A stretch of DNA of 64,000 nt from Cylicocyclus nassatus. Lineage: Eukaryota > Nematoda > Chromadorea > Rhabditida > Strongylidae. The DNA is taken from NCBI GenBank assembly GCA_958299035.1, contig CATQJL010000001.1:75289594-75353593 (forward strand), read 5' to 3'. Below, one piece after another: positions 11,161-24,295 of this stretch. Numbering within the stretch: the first letter of the stretch is position 1; every line of letters starts with the position of its first letter. The notes beneath the pieces were generated by a model. The model saw only the letters and a list, made by a program, of their open reading frames with translations, was not told the origin of the DNA and did not search any database. The position numbers and the translations under genes are program-made.

Positions 11161-14100
11161 AAGCAAATGCAATTTCGCCAGCACCTTTAGTCCATCTTTT
11201 GCACTACAGTTGTCTGTCCCACACACTTGCCGACCGGTAGAGTCACCGAGGCACTACAGGTTATCCGCCCTATCCTCTTGCTAGCGACCCGTAGAATCGC
11301 TAGTATATTGAATTGGGGTAAAGAGAAGGTGCAGCAATGATAGGGTTAGTAAAAGTTTAGCAAAAAATCTATGGGTAAATCGATGTAGGATGTGGTACGC
11401 GCAAGAATCTTTATGAATGAAACTTGGCTTTACTTTAGACTTATTTCGATTTCGGAGGAGCAAAGCTGCCTGTTTTCGCAATTTGCCACCCAGAAAAGTT
11501 GTGAGTTTGAAATTATTTGAATAAAAGAATTAGCTTTTCTCGATTTCTGCACTCATAAAGAAGCGGCGTTGAAACGAAAAATCGTGATTCGAAATCAGAG
11601 TTTTCGCAATGTTTCACCCCAATTTTCAACGTCTGCGTTTGCTAAATATTTCAATTTGAATCAGTTCTTTTCCCTTATCTTTATTGAAAAAATTTTCACA
11701 TTTTCTGGGTGCGACTCGAGACAACCGTCGCTCTTCAGAGGCTGTTCTAAACTACCAAATGTATGTTCAAGGCCTACTCATGACTCCTTTGAATTATTTC
11801 TGATTTTTTTGCCTTAGACTATATCTGAATTCTGTAAACTTTCATGTTGGTCACAATCTTTGTAACTCACCCACTTCTACGTTTTGTTTTTGTTTTCATA
11901 TCGCAACGTTCATGCCGGTCATCATCTCTGAATAATCCTCCTTGCCTCTGACTGATTCTGAACTGCGAAATAAATGTGCTGCATCCTACCCCTTTGCATC
12001 CATTTAACCGTTTATAGAAGAGAAAACCAGAACTCGAACTTTGTGTTTCTCGGATATTCGTTTTCTTAGCAAACTAGTCAAGATGGCCTTCTGCTGTGTT
12101 GGTGTACTTGTCATGAGAACATCAAAGAACTTGAAATCTAATCATGGGTTGATCGCTAACACACTGCGTTTACCAGGAGAAACAGGCGAATAGGGGTTTG
12201 AGAATGAAGAATGCAACATGCATTAGCAATGAAGGTCAGTAGAGCACCCGAGGTCAACGTATTCTGCAGCCGTAATGACAACTAAAAGCTAAAAGGAGGT
12301 TGCTGACTTTCATTGTTGCCTGAGAGCCACCATATTAGCAGCATAGGAGAAGTCAGGCTATACACGCGTGGGTCAAATTTTAAACCATTTGCTTATTGAT
12401 TGTAAACCTACTGCAGTTTATCGCATGGATGACTACACACAGTGCTTGACGGAATTCCGCGTACGCGGCGTACATTGAGCAATTAGGTCCAACCCTCAGG
12501 CATTTCCTTGCATTCAGAGATGCAAGAAGAGTATGAGAAGTACTTTGACACGTTTGAGCCCTACGCGTTTTTTCTAGACCTTAGCCCAGTAAACCATGCC
12601 AGAGGGAAGAACTTTTTGTGTACTCTGTCGAATATTATCTCAGTCACTGCCGAATGATATATAGAGCCTTGCATTTCTATCTAAAATGTCATGCGTAGTA
12701 GCGATCAAAAACATAGGTTCGTAGTAAACCCCTTGTCAAATCAAATAATTTTTCATGAGTCCTAAATCCGCATTCGCTAGCTGAAATAACAGCCGCCCTC
12801 CCTCCTATGCTTTGAAAAGTCTACAGACTGGCAGTTGACCTGCATATCACGGCTCTGCTGCGCTGCCGTAAGTGAGAATGAGGTCGACTGTCGTAGATAG
12901 CGAGATGCAGAATCAAAGAAAATCCTGCAAGTTGTTCAGAATGCGCCGGCAAAAATTGTCATGCAGACCCCACGCACAACGTGAACATCTTCGTACGCAA
13001 TGTGGAGGTGCTACTTGATAATACAGAATGGTAACCTTGGCCCAAAACAAGGAGAGGAAGGCAGTTTAAAAAAACTTGTTGCGGAACTGCAAGATAATTT
13101 CTTATGCGATGCCACAGAGAAGTAAATTAGAAGATTTTGATCACATACGCTCAACATGATCGCCAAAGGGATGGCGTTTGAAAAAAGGCTTGGAGTGGAG
13201 AAACGTAAAACTTGCTGTGAACATCGACATAACGATATGTCAGACATCCTCGGGTTAGAACGGAGAGGGAGGAGACACTTATGAGGGGTGAGGGCAAACT
13301 CTTTCAAGCAAAACGACTCCTATCCCTTCAGCAGTGGAGCATAAAAATTGTTATAGAAATACTTTAACAAAACTCCGATGGCGACCTATAGGGAAAAGGT
13401 GAAAGTATGGTTGGAAAAGTGCTATAGGTAATATAAACGATCTTTGGAATGTGGTGTAGTTACGCGAGAATTCTTGCATGATTGATCATCATCAGAAGGA
13501 AGAGAGGCACACCCCATCATGGCAGGAAATACCGATGCGATTTGCTTTACTTTCGCAGTTTCTTTCATTAAGAACGATTTTGAATGCGCCTTAACGCGCC
13601 GAGTAAGCGAAGACGGATTAAAATTTGCTAAGAGAAAAATACTGACTGTGCCAGGTCAGTCAGTTGGTTTCAGATGTACAATTCAAAATTTTCTTACCTC
13701 TTACCTGCTCTTATTTATTTGCAGTAACAAGAGCTCGATTTTGCAAAAAAACCTCGATCTCGTCGTAATCACCCGAAATTCCTGGTAAAGCAAACATTTC
13801 CAAATGCGATAAAAGAAGTACCGCAAATCACCTTAATTGAAAAGTTCTCCTTGTGCAATTTCACACTTGCAACGAATGAAATCCGTTTTTCCTTCATAAC
13901 CAATGAAGGCATGAGGTAGCTAACATATATGCGCAACAAGTTGTCCTGCAAATTGTCCAAAAGGTGCCGGCAGAAATTCCCATGCAGACTCCACGCACAC
14001 TGCCAACTTCTTCGTAAAAGTAAACAGGAGAAAAACCCTCAATGATAAAATTTTGAGGACGTTTTTACGTCTGTGCCCTTATTCACGTCTGTGCCTTCAC

Positions 14101-14380
14101 TTCACGTCTGTGCGTCCACCCAGAGCCGCCTCGTATTTCCTCTCACAGCTCAATGTATTTCGCTGCTGTTATACCATCCATTTGTGTTCTCGCTTCGGGT
14201 GAGACGTTTGACATTATATCTTTGCTTTACTTGTGGCTGCATCGTTCTTCTGTATCTGAAGAGATAATCGTTTTTTTTTGACATTTCAATGATCAGTGAA
14301 TCAAAAAGTCATCCATGGCACCGAAAATGGTTAGAAAGATCGCATCTGGAATCGGGCCAGCCGATTTATTGATTCAGGTG
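11161..14380. other. No gene; short direct repeats
   Basis: A segment of about 75 bp at 12927-13005 is repeated directly at 13946-14017, both copies containing TGCAGACYCCACGCAC. Three imperfect copies of CACGTCTGTGC lie at 14066-14113. I cannot support an LTR element or an exon here. Confidence 0.4.
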
Positions 14381-14489
14381 GTCAAACTTGTGATGCTGAG
14401 CTCTTGGATTTTTCTGTTGCGGACTTGATAACCATCATCGGGACAGGAACAAAACGACCTGTGATCGACAAACTACTTTGTGTCCTGCT

Positions 14490-15122
14490 CGAGAAAATAC
14501 CTTGACGGCACATTGTGATTTAGAAGCAGAGAAATGTAGTCGAAGTATAGTAATAAGTGGTATCCCAAGCCAAGCGAGTAGCTTCGTTTCATCAGCGATC
14601 ACTGATGCGAGTGCCAGTTGGCTGATATAGCGTCGAGTAACGGGCGTACTCTACGATCGTCGAATTCAGTGTACCTTACATCAAAAGTATATTGCACAGT
14701 GGTACGAGCAGTAGCCCTGTACGAAGCAGAGTGTTGGCCAGTTACCAAGAAGCACGAGTAGATCCCGAGCCGATGGAAATGAACACTTGAAGCCGACGTG
14801 CGACACATTCTCGGAGTTGCTCCGATCCAGATAAAGTGCGTGGAGCAAGGCTACGATGGTACGGTCAAGTTTTACGAAGGACGATAATACATACAATAGC
14901 ACAGCACTTCATCTAGATCCACAGGAAAAAAGACCGCGCGACAGTTCGAAGCAACGCTGGTTGAACATCACTCGAAACGACCTGCAGATCGCAAACCTCA
15001 CACCACAACAAGCAGCCAGTCGTGTAAAATGGAAACAAAAATCTAAGAACGCCGACTACCCCGCGGGACAATGGCGAGGATTAAGAAGAGAAAAGCCTTT
15101 AGTCGGAAAGCGCCGTTGGTAA
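14490..15122 (+). mobile_element. RTE-like LINE relic, 3' end of the reverse-transcriptase ORF
   Basis: In shifting frames the sequence reads parts of the RTE C-terminal region: RRVTGVLYDRR, then ALYEAECWPVTKKHE, then ILGVAPIQ. It then runs in one frame through ALHLDPQEKRPRD (about 14911) and IRNDLQIANLTPQQAASRVK-like text to a stop at 15122. This order matches the C-terminal tail of animal RTE-clade reverse transcriptases. The catalytic core is absent and at least two frameshifts break it, so it is an inactive 5'-truncated copy. CR1-like LINE copy A begins about 280 bp downstream. Confidence 0.75.
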
Positions 15123-15407
15123 AGTTTTGAATGTGTTGAAAGTTGCAGACCCGTCAAACTGTATCGATTGAGAAAACCTAACCCGTCTCGTCCGAGACTG
15201 GATAAGGTTGTATTTCCCTCACGATACTATTGGCGTCTTGCTCTGTCGAATTGTCAATTACCCAAAAGTAGTGGCTATTCTGACATACACCTTAGAAAGA
15301 GTATGACGGCAGAGGAAAGCCCGTAATTACGAACTTAGGCAACAAAGCTAGTGAACGTAGCAAAAACATGGCCACCAAGGAATGAGTGGTCTATCGTGAG
15401 TTAATTC

Positions 15408-18400
15408 ATGTTTTCAAGCTTCCAAGCTTCCTTGCAAAAGCTCGGGAAACTTGTAAAAAGCCAGGGTAGAATTGATTGTTTGAAAGTATTCGTCTTTAAC
15501 CAACGTCATCTTAAACAAAAACTGAATTCTGTGCATGTTTTTGTGTATAAAGACAAACCAGCTTTAATTTTTATTGCTGAAACTGGTTGAATGTAAAAAC
15601 ACTTGATTTTGAGTTGTGAGTGGTATGTTTATATAGGTGGAGGTGTGTGCTGCCTGATAAAAGGTAATATAATATCTAGATGCACTGATATTGAGCTCTC
15701 TTTGCTGTCAGATGGGTTGATTGTTACCATCATCCTTCACGATCCTTACGTTTACCGAATCATCGCGATACGTCCCCCACCTCTAGCAGGTGAAGATGAT
15801 AAATCGATGAACGTGATCAGTTCTTATGTATCCTTCTGATCATGATCTTACGTTAATTTCAGGTGTTTTCAATTTGCAAATCGACGGGAATCCTAATGAA
15901 AACTGTTAATAGTGCATATTTGTCGATTTTAGACTATTTTCAACATAATGGTTTCGATCAATTCTCCCTCATCCTACGCATAGTGACCATTTCCTTGATC
16001 TCCTCTCCTCTGACGCAAGAACTTCCAATGTTAGTGTTCCTCACCGCTCGGATGATGGATGGTGTTTTGAATGGAGAGGCTTGCGACCATGGGTTTGCAT
16101 CTCTTCCCCTATCTGATTTTTTTCAGATTTGATTACTTAGCATTGAATAAATTCTTTTTCTAAAGTTCATTTGGCTTGCATGGTTTGACTATTATGACTC
16201 ATGTTCAGAAATTTACCTCAGATTTTGCAAAGTAGTGTATTCTGCCCTCAGAAAATCTGTTACCATAAAACAACCGAATGACGCATACATAAAATTAGCT
16301 CCTCACGTAGATGCACTCGACATGCAAAATTGTCGTTTTTTTTTACAGATTGCATGATCCGTCGCACAGTATCATGTATAAGAAAGTGAACAGTGAATCA
16401 TGATATTGAAGAACTTGATATTGAATCCACGTGCAAAAGTTTCTAGCCAACCGATTTTCTCGAAGTTTATATCGATATGGCAGTGCTAAAATGAAGGCCA
16501 GTGCCACTCTTCCTACTCTCAAACACCATTCTGGATCTACTTATCTTGATGATGTTGATAAAACCAGGGTTTTCTTGGTGCTTAATTTGCTAATGTTTTC
16601 AATCAGGATAATGAGAACGAATTTTCGGCCCCAAATAGCTCTGTGTCCGAGAATCATTGCATTACAGTGTACTTTGGACCATCTGAGGCAAGCTTCTGAA
16701 GCAGCTAAAGTGTCACAGAAACTTAATATGACATTCCTCAAATTGTTTAGAAAACATGCTCAGCTGCTTTATGTGTCCCACTGGCACATATTTTCAATAT
16801 TTTTATGATGTCGGGTGAGGTGCCAAAATTATGAACACATGCCCTGGTCACTGCCATCCCAAAGATACGACCCATCAATCTCTCTTACCAGCATCGCTAA
16901 ATTTGTGGAAAATATAGGGGGTAGGTTGACTCAATAAATTACATCTGATCCCAGTTGAGTAACAAGGCTTTATCAATCTTCCACCGCGACAAATATTGTT
17001 GATAGTACCTAAGATTGGATTCTGCCTTTGAGTCACAAAAGTCGATAGATGTGCCCTATATTGATCTGCCCAAAGCGCTCGATGAGGTCTCCTCTTTGAA
17101 CTTGTCATCAAGCTAAAGGTCATTGGTATTGATGGTCCCCTGTTTGACTGATTTTTTCTTAACCGGATAACCGCTTTATGAGAGTTAAAATCTGAAATAC
17201 TTTTTCGGATGCATATCCCATATGAGCGGTGTTCCCAAAAAAGGAGTTCTTTGGCCTCTTTTTTTCTGATATATACTCTTGATCTGCCCAGTATACTCCG
17301 AACGTCCAAAACATCGAGTACAATTATACGCAAATGATATAAAGATATACGGTATATAAAGTTGTGACAATTGTTGAGAGATACAATCGGCATTACAAGA
17401 GTCGCTTATAACTTGGTCATTTGAGCTGGTAACTGAAATCTATCAGTGACTCTGAATAGAGGTTTTGTTTTATATGTAGGTGACCAGTTTGCAGGCACTT
17501 ACCATTTGATTCAACTGGCTTGGCATCGGCAAAGGCGGGGCTTCGTGACTAATTAAGGCTAGGTAATGATTAGAGAGCACTCGCGCGAGAGAGACGCAGG
17601 TGCGTTGCGGGCACGAGCGGCCTCAATTAGATCACAAAACCACGCTCTAATGGTGCCAAGCCAGGTAAATCAAAGGTTATCTGGTGGATGGAACTGCTCT
17701 GAGAATGCGTTGCTCACCTAGGGATCTAGGAGTCATTGTTGGTCCGAAGCTCAGGTTTCCTGAACAGATTGATGCTATTATTAGGAGAGCTCATACTTTC
17801 TTGTTCGCACTTCTCCTAAGTGTAAAGATCAACACATTGACGACCATGCAGATTTTTTGTAGTCTGCTCTCTGGGACCAAGGCCTTTCACAGACCAGCCA
17901 CATTTTGAACTATAATTACGCATACTTACTGCCATCTACAATACATCTACATCTGAAAGGCTGATAGGAAAGGCAGAGGTCATCCTTAGATTCAGTGCAA
18001 GAGAAGGCTTGTGTAGTGAGTTTTCCCCAAGGCAGTAGTCATGTGTTTATGTGTATCAAGCCGTCGTCATTGTGTTAACTCACCCGTACCTTTGACGCGA
18101 CAAGTTTCTTGTTCGTCCTCACCTGGAGTATCGTTCCCAGCTGTGGAATCCCAATCGAAGAAATGATATTGATAAGCTTGAGAAAATGCAAAAACTTTCA
18201 CGCTTTTACAGAAGAATCTCTCTAGTAACGTCTATTCTGCTTATGAAATAGACTAAAAAATTTAATAACGCCTCTCATTTCATCGTAATATCTCCGATCT
18301 TATTAGGTTGGCAAAAAATAAATTCGTTTTGGCACAAAAATCTTCATAAAAACTTTCCTAGTTGTTCTTTATTCATGATGCTTTGTGGATAAGCAGTTTG

Positions 18401-19342
18401 AAGTTTCCTCTACGATATGTCAATAATTCAGAGTTTTAAATTATCAGTAAGGAACAGGTAAGCTTAAATCTGCAACTTCCAAAGTTTCGTTTTCATGCTC
18501 TAATGAATGTAGAGAACAGCAATTTGGTACTAGGATGTAGACAAGTTTTCCCTGGTTAGCGACTATCAATAAAATTTGTGATCTGCCGTTTCGAAATCCC
18601 TTAACCCAAAAAACCAAATTTTTGCGTATTTGCGCATCATGAGAAAAATGGAATTTCTCACTTCTTTGTGGATTTCGTCATTGCAAAATAAATTCTACTT
18701 GAATACATTTTATGTCGCAACTCTTTTTGAAGTGCTCTTACCAGCGGTACTGAATACTGGACAAAATGTCTGCAGCACCTGTGGGAGCCGCAAAACCAAT
18801 CGAAATCATTTATTGGTTAACCTTATATTTTTATCAAATGCTTAGAGGGGAAGCTAGACAAAAAGCAAGTAAATACTGGATTTTTATGCCATTCGATCAG
18901 AGATTGAGGGAGTAATCTTTATTACGTCAGGATTATGAGATACAATAAGGATAATTGTACAATATCATCTTTTGTAGGATTGTACGCTGGTTTCAGCTAG
19001 CCAAGGACTTGATTGGTTCGCGCTGTGCATGATCTTCAAAGGCAGAGTCCGAGCAAGTTCCATTCATCCGAATTAGCATATAGTTGTAAAGCGGGCCCCG
19101 ATCTGCGTTGGTCTGATCCTTTGGCGTAGCCTCTGGGAAAATTACGGGCATGCAATACGTATCACATGTCCTCCCCTGAGGACATGTGCTCACGCTTCTA
19201 CCGATCATGGATTGCAACTGCATCCATGCCTTAGCAGCTCCTCCACAGTGGCGAGCCGGGGGGATAAGCATCCGAAACTCGCGCGCGCCCTCAAAACAGG
19301 GTCCGCAGGAATTGGGTTTTTTGAAGGCTTTGAACGATATGA
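15408..19342 (+). mobile_element. CR1/jockey-like LINE, copy A (nearly full length, broken)
   Basis: An apurinic-type endonuclease domain is recognisable at about 15500-16080: ALIFIAETG, GGGVCCLIKG, RIIAI.PPPLAGEDDKS, the GDFNL-like GVFNLQID, and an SDH-like end. The reverse transcriptase follows: MSGEVPK at about 16808, a QGF-like region, an IYTLDLPSILRTS-like stretch near 17270, LGVIVGPKLRFPEQIDAIIR at 17720-17790, then HPYL and NPNRRNDIDKLEKMQK. The C-terminal KYWIF..RIVRWFQ..KDLI motif is at 18860-19010 and about 330 bp of 3' UTR follows. Copy B stops resembling it at the same place, fixing the 3' end near 19342. Many stops and frameshifts make it inactive. About 500 bp at 18320-18840 look inserted between C-terminal motifs in both copies. 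Confidence 0.8.
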
Positions 19343-21690
19343 ACAGGGTCAAGCGTGGTGTGCTTTCACCAAATATTATTTGGAGCTAAGAAGACGAATC
19401 AGGCTCAAAATAGTCCTATGGAATCTACAAGGTTTAGGCTAACGATTCATATAAATAGTGTCCGCTAAAAATGTTTTATAGTTAATGGCCTGCGGCACCA
19501 ACCTCAAAACCTGCGGCTGCCGCAGGCCATTAAGGCCAACAGCCTCTTCCTTCCATTGCACCCAGTCATTCACATGAAAACCAGGCAGGCACATCTTGAC
19601 GAGCTCAGTCAGATTATAAAACTGCAAGTTTGCTTATAGATACTCAAATAGCTTGCGGTTTCTCACTTCAGCTTCCCTTCGAAGACCTTCTCGAACATCA
19701 AAATCTGCAGGAAGAGCAAAACTTTCCCCATCTCTCAGGTAGTCCAGAATCTCAAATATTGAAATCGTGTTTTGTCTTCATGCGGAATATCTATAGAGGG
19801 CACTTTTTCAAAGTAGGTTGGGCTTCGATCCACAAACAACTCTTCTTGGTTTTGCCAGCGATCCTCTACCATAGTGGAAAGCACCTTAGAAAACTGGCCG
19901 CGTTTAGATGTTAAAGCAGGAGAAAAGCAGAAGGATTACGGTTTTATCCAGCCTTGTCAGCGTGGAGACCGTAGTTTCAAAGGTAATGCCACCCACATTG
20001 ATTTTCACTCGTCCAACGCGCTTTGAATGTTCGTTTGCGCCTTCCTAAAATCCTTTCTTCCGCCTTCCGAACATCACGAACTATCTTACAACTCAAATAA
20101 ATTTTGAATATATGTACCTGCATTGTGACCACTATTCTCCTTATATTCAGGGTGCGATCTGCTGCAACAGACGGCTTTCATTCAAATCAATTGCAGTCTA
20201 AGATCTCGATTTCCATGTTTTTGTCTCTTGTCTTTGACGCAGTGATTTTAAAAATGGTGTTTGAAAGGCGTGGAAACCCACAAAAACCCATTTTTAAGTT
20301 ACTAAGGAGAACAAAGAGAACACTCTACCATCATTCACCTGTGAAATGAAAAACTAGGAACTGCTTTACACACATTGTCAAAACGAGTTGACCGGTCAAC
20401 AAGTTTATATAGTGATAACTAATCTAGGTTAGTTGCCACTTCGGAACAGGCAAGAAAGTCATTTACCATGACTTATAATAACGGGCTAAGGGTTGTTTAC
20501 GCGTTTTTGTGTGTGTGTGTCTGTCCGTTACGAAATTCGTAGAGCGAGTCCAGCCAACCTCTTGAGCCCAAATTTTGCACGGCGCATGCTAGCAGCATGA
20601 AAGTCCGCTATGCAAAAGCACGAGCGGATCCGTTGAGTGAATCCCTCAAAAAATGCGCTGCAAACGGATCCATTTGGCTTCTGGCCAACAAAGTTGTTCC
20701 TGTACCACCACTTTTTTGCAAATTCATGGATATGATTAACAAGCTAATGTGCAAGCCATGGACTTTAGCCCAAAAAATTGAACTAAAGTTGATTACTTTA
20801 CGAAAATGACTCCGAGAAAAATAAGTTGCGTAAATGTTCAATTTGCCAAGATTTTACCTAATCATCTGGGAAGATTTTTGCACAAAGATGTAGCCCACGG
20901 TGATCATCGTCGTTATGGCGACTACCAAAACATAGTCCAAAAATCGGTTTAAATTTGCATTTATTCTTCTCGGAAAAGTTTCACCCAGGCGAAAATACCG
21001 ATCTCACACAAAAAAGCTCTCGGAATGAGTAATTGTTTACAATTCATTCGTGATAGCCTGCATAGCGCGGTAAGTTTCAATGTCACTATTATGCGGAATA
21101 AGCAAGGCATACAGAAAGTAGGGCCAGTGCGAGCCTCTGCGAAGCAGAGGTGACGCACTGGTCTTCACATAAGCTCAATGAAAAGTTGTAAAATTATGCT
21201 GTGGGTTTAACAATCCACAATTTTTAGGTTTCACCTATCAAACATGCTCAGCTGTGCAGTGATATATATATATCCTCAGCACAATTTTACAGCTTTTTCA
21301 TTGGGTTTTTAGAGAGATAAACTTCACAATGCGTGCGTGCAAGCCAATTTCACGCCCGCTAGGGCGAGTTTATCCTTCTCATCGGTGGAGACGCATGCCG
21401 AAACACAGTATCCAAAAGGGGAGCGACTCTGCGACTTAAACCTTAGCGAGCAGCTCTACACACGTCCGATCTAAATCGAAGGCTTCTGAGAAAGCTCTTT
21501 TTCGCAATTTTTGCTTTTTTCAAGAGGGGAGCGACTCTGGGGACTTTCATTTCATTCGCATGGAATAATCCCAAGTAAGAATTTTCGGTACTTTGCCGTT
21601 GTTCGGACCCATTTCTTCAAAGAAAGATATTTCTTCCAACTTTGTACCATACTTGGCCCAAGATCATAGGGAAGAGCGTCAACTTTCTGC
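19343..21690. other. No gene; two hairpins
   Basis: TTAATGGCCTGCGGCA at about 19482 is inverted about 20 bp later. A 31-bp imperfect inverted repeat joins about 21174-21204 and 21276-21306 around ATGAAAAGTTGTAAAATTAT. Short frames are not supported as exons. Confidence 0.4.
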
Positions 21691-21693
21691 CAC

Positions 21694-22640
21694 GTGTCAG
21701 AAAAATTGACATGTCTGGTTTTTACTGCTGATCTCCCGTCGATCTTGAGAACATCCGAGCATATAAAAATTCAAATGTATGCAGACAATATTAAGATCTA
21801 CAGGAGCTATAGCGCGGAAAATCGTGATGAAGTTAGATCTGCAATAGAGCATTCCCTGGAAAGAATGATAGAGTGGGCATCTTCCTCTGGCATCCCAGTA
21901 AATTTGAATAAATGTTTTGTCATGCATTTAGGTGATAACGAGAATCCTGTTTATGAGATAAGTGGAACGGTGCTGAAGAACTGTTTCATTGCCAAGGACT
22001 TAGGAGTTCTAATAGATAATCACTTGAAGTTCTCGCATCACATTGACAACGTAGTTAATAGAGCGTACTCAGTTCTTTTTCGATCCTCCGATCTGTTCAT
22101 ACCGACAACCCATTGATATTGAAGCGTTTATATAAAACGTACGTTTTGCCTCACCTCGAATACTGTTCTGTGATATGGAATCCTAATTCAAAAAGAGACA
22201 TTTTGAGGTGGGTTAGAAAAAGTTCAACAAACATTTACTCGCATTTTGTTTCTGAGATGTCTCAAAAGATTAGCTTTTGATAAAATGCCTAAATATGAAG
22301 AACGCCTCAAGTCTTTGGCAATGAAGAGTCTGGAATTTAGACGAACTTATCTAGATTTTATTTTTCGCTTTTCGCCTCCTTCGTAAGGAAATTAGGCTTA
22401 GCGCAAGTAAGTACTGGATTTTCAGACCTAGTAGTAGAACGGGTTGGTTTAACATTCATTACCCACGTATTTATAGGAAACGCTTTCTACGAACATTTAA
22501 TACTCTTTTTTGCAGAACACCTAGATGGCTTAGCAGGCTTCCACTTTCGACGTTATCATCTGTTGAATCAGCTGCTTTTAAACGTAGAATAGCGCAGGTT
22601 GACCTATTACAAGTTAAGGGTTTTCATAACTACTGAAACT
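21694..22640 (+). mobile_element. CR1/jockey-like LINE, 5'-truncated copy of a second family
   Basis: The longest frame (to 22116) reads DLPSILRTS, then YADNIKIY in place of the catalytic YADDIKIY, NLNKCFVMHLG and KDLGVLIDNHLKFSHHID, which are core and thumb motifs of a CR1/jockey-like reverse transcriptase. After a frame change it continues LKRLYKTYVLPHLEYCSVIW (about 22125-22185), and in another frame SKYWIFRPSSRTG and FNTLFCRTPRWLSRLP near the C-terminus. The catalytic Asp-to-Asn change and the frameshifts make it inactive. The 3' sequence differs from copies A and B, so this is a separate subfamily. Confidence 0.82.
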
Positions 22641-23234
22641 ATTTTCGCTTCCCGGTTGTTTTTCAGGAATGTTGCGCGACCACCCTTCATCGCTTGTTGG
22701 TTAGCAGTGAGCTTGCCAGTCTCTTCCATATAAAGCAGTGCTATATAAGGTAGTTTTTTCTGTGTATTCCTCATTTATGCACACTGGTCTTCACTGGTGG
22801 GAGACCGCTTCTCTGGTGCAGCAGCCTCATTGCTAATTGCCTGGTGGTTACAGGTCTCGTATCCTTGCGATGGCTGCAAATGTGACCCGAAAGGGAACCG
22901 ATCTTGACATTCTGTGGCCGTATTCATCAACGAACCTTGAGGTTAAATTCTACCTCAAGAACATGCCTCAAGGTAAATTTAACCTTAAGGTAACTTTGCT
23001 ATTCACAAAACTACCTTGAGGTTAAAATCTACCTGGTAGTCAGCAGAGTACTCACTGACGTTTATTCGGAACATGTCATGACGTAATAGCGGTGTACGAA
23101 ATCCTTCTGATTTTCCACTGCCAAATTGATATTGCCGTATGTCTTGTAGGTTCACGTTACAATGTTTTGGCAGGAAAACATTCTAAGAATCAAGCAAACA
23201 TGTTTCAACATGGTTGAACTTGGCAATCAATATA

Positions 23235-23893
23235 CAGGGCTTTTCAGAAGTAAAACACTTTTTAATCGTTAATATCTCTCCTTTCACATAGTCTTTTGGT
23301 TAGCTAAGCGCCATTCAGTAGCGCAGGCTTTAACTCAGATTCGTAGTATGGAGATAAACACCTGTAGCTCTTCGTTACTGTAGAATTATAGAATTTTGGG
23401 GAGGGTTTTACGGCTACATTTTGGCCCAAAATGGGTACTTATCAAGCTGAAATCTTTATCGCAAGAACAAGCAGAGTCGCTGATCGTTGTGAAGTTCAGA
23501 ATTAACCGAAAGGCTTTTTTCTAAAGTTAGGCCATGTTAACCGCAATAACCTTTCTACAGTGCCGAAAATCTGATCAAATTTGTTTGAAACGGTAAAAAC
23601 GCTCAGCAAGGCTGTCTAATAGAATTAGCAAATTCGAAAACACTGCTGCACAACTTTCCGGCTTTTGGAGCCTTTTTGGATGGCCTATATCAAAATTATA
23701 GAATCAAAGTGGCGCTGTGGTTGGAAGTTCTTACCGATTTTATAGCAATCAAGATCGATGGGTGATTCGTACCACACTACAAATCTAAGATGTGGCCTGC
23801 TTTATTTAATGGTACTTGCAGCTAAGCAAAATGCTTTCTAAAAAGAGTGTTATTAACGATCAAAGAGTGTGTACTTACTCCTGGGACACCCTG
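23235..23893. mobile_element. Tc1/mariner-like TIR element, TA-flanked, 659 bp
   Basis: It starts CAGGGC and ends CACCCTG, both sides flanked by TA (23233-23234 and 23894-23895). The terminal repeats continue imperfectly through ACACTTTTTAATCGTTAATA and its inverse near 23840-23860. The interior stretch around TTTTGGGGAGGGTTTTACGG resembles the element at 1400-2081. It has no transposase. It sits within the region bounded by 22912 and 26606. Confidence 0.65.
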
Positions 23894-24050
23894 TACATTG
23901 GGAAGAAGGCTACGCTTCATGGTTATTAGAGTGTAAGCAGCGTTGAGATAGAGCTCTACCATAAGAACCGCACTTACCGCAAGTACAACCGTGAAGTTAC
24001 ATAAGTTTTCCGAAAGTTTCACATAATACTTGAAGTGTAGTATATATTAG

Positions 24051-24240
24051 GTGGGTCTAAAAGTTCGTGCCGTTTTTTGGACTCATTCTCAAATCAATAC
24101 AAAGACAGACAAACACCCTGGTTAGGAATCCTTTGATGTTCGCTTGAAAAATCGTCAGATTCTTTTGCCTATAATTCCTAATCGCCTTAACTTTTGCTTT
24201 TATTGTAATTTTCGTTCTAGACTTTTGGAGAAGCTTTAAC
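24051..24240 (+). mobile_element. Possible mariner 5' end relic
   Basis: TTAGGTGGGTCTAAAAGTTC resembles the ends of mariner elements, which typically begin TTAGGTTGG and continue to AAAGTTCGT. No second end or transposase was found, so this is a similarity by eye only. A similar string, TAGGTTGGAGTAAAAGTTC, lies at about 48251. Confidence 0.35.
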
Positions 24241-24295
24241 AACACTCAGACAATTGCATCGGGAAGTTCACGGGTGCTTGCTCGGCCACCAATCA

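Noticed and set aside
12927..14017. Direct repeats 1 kb apart considered as LTRs
   Set aside because: They are only about 75 bp, with no TG...CA borders, primer-binding site or gag/pol sequence between them.
18993..19352. 119-residue minus-strand frame
   Set aside because: It is antisense to the LINE 3' end and UTR; copy B breaks the frame.
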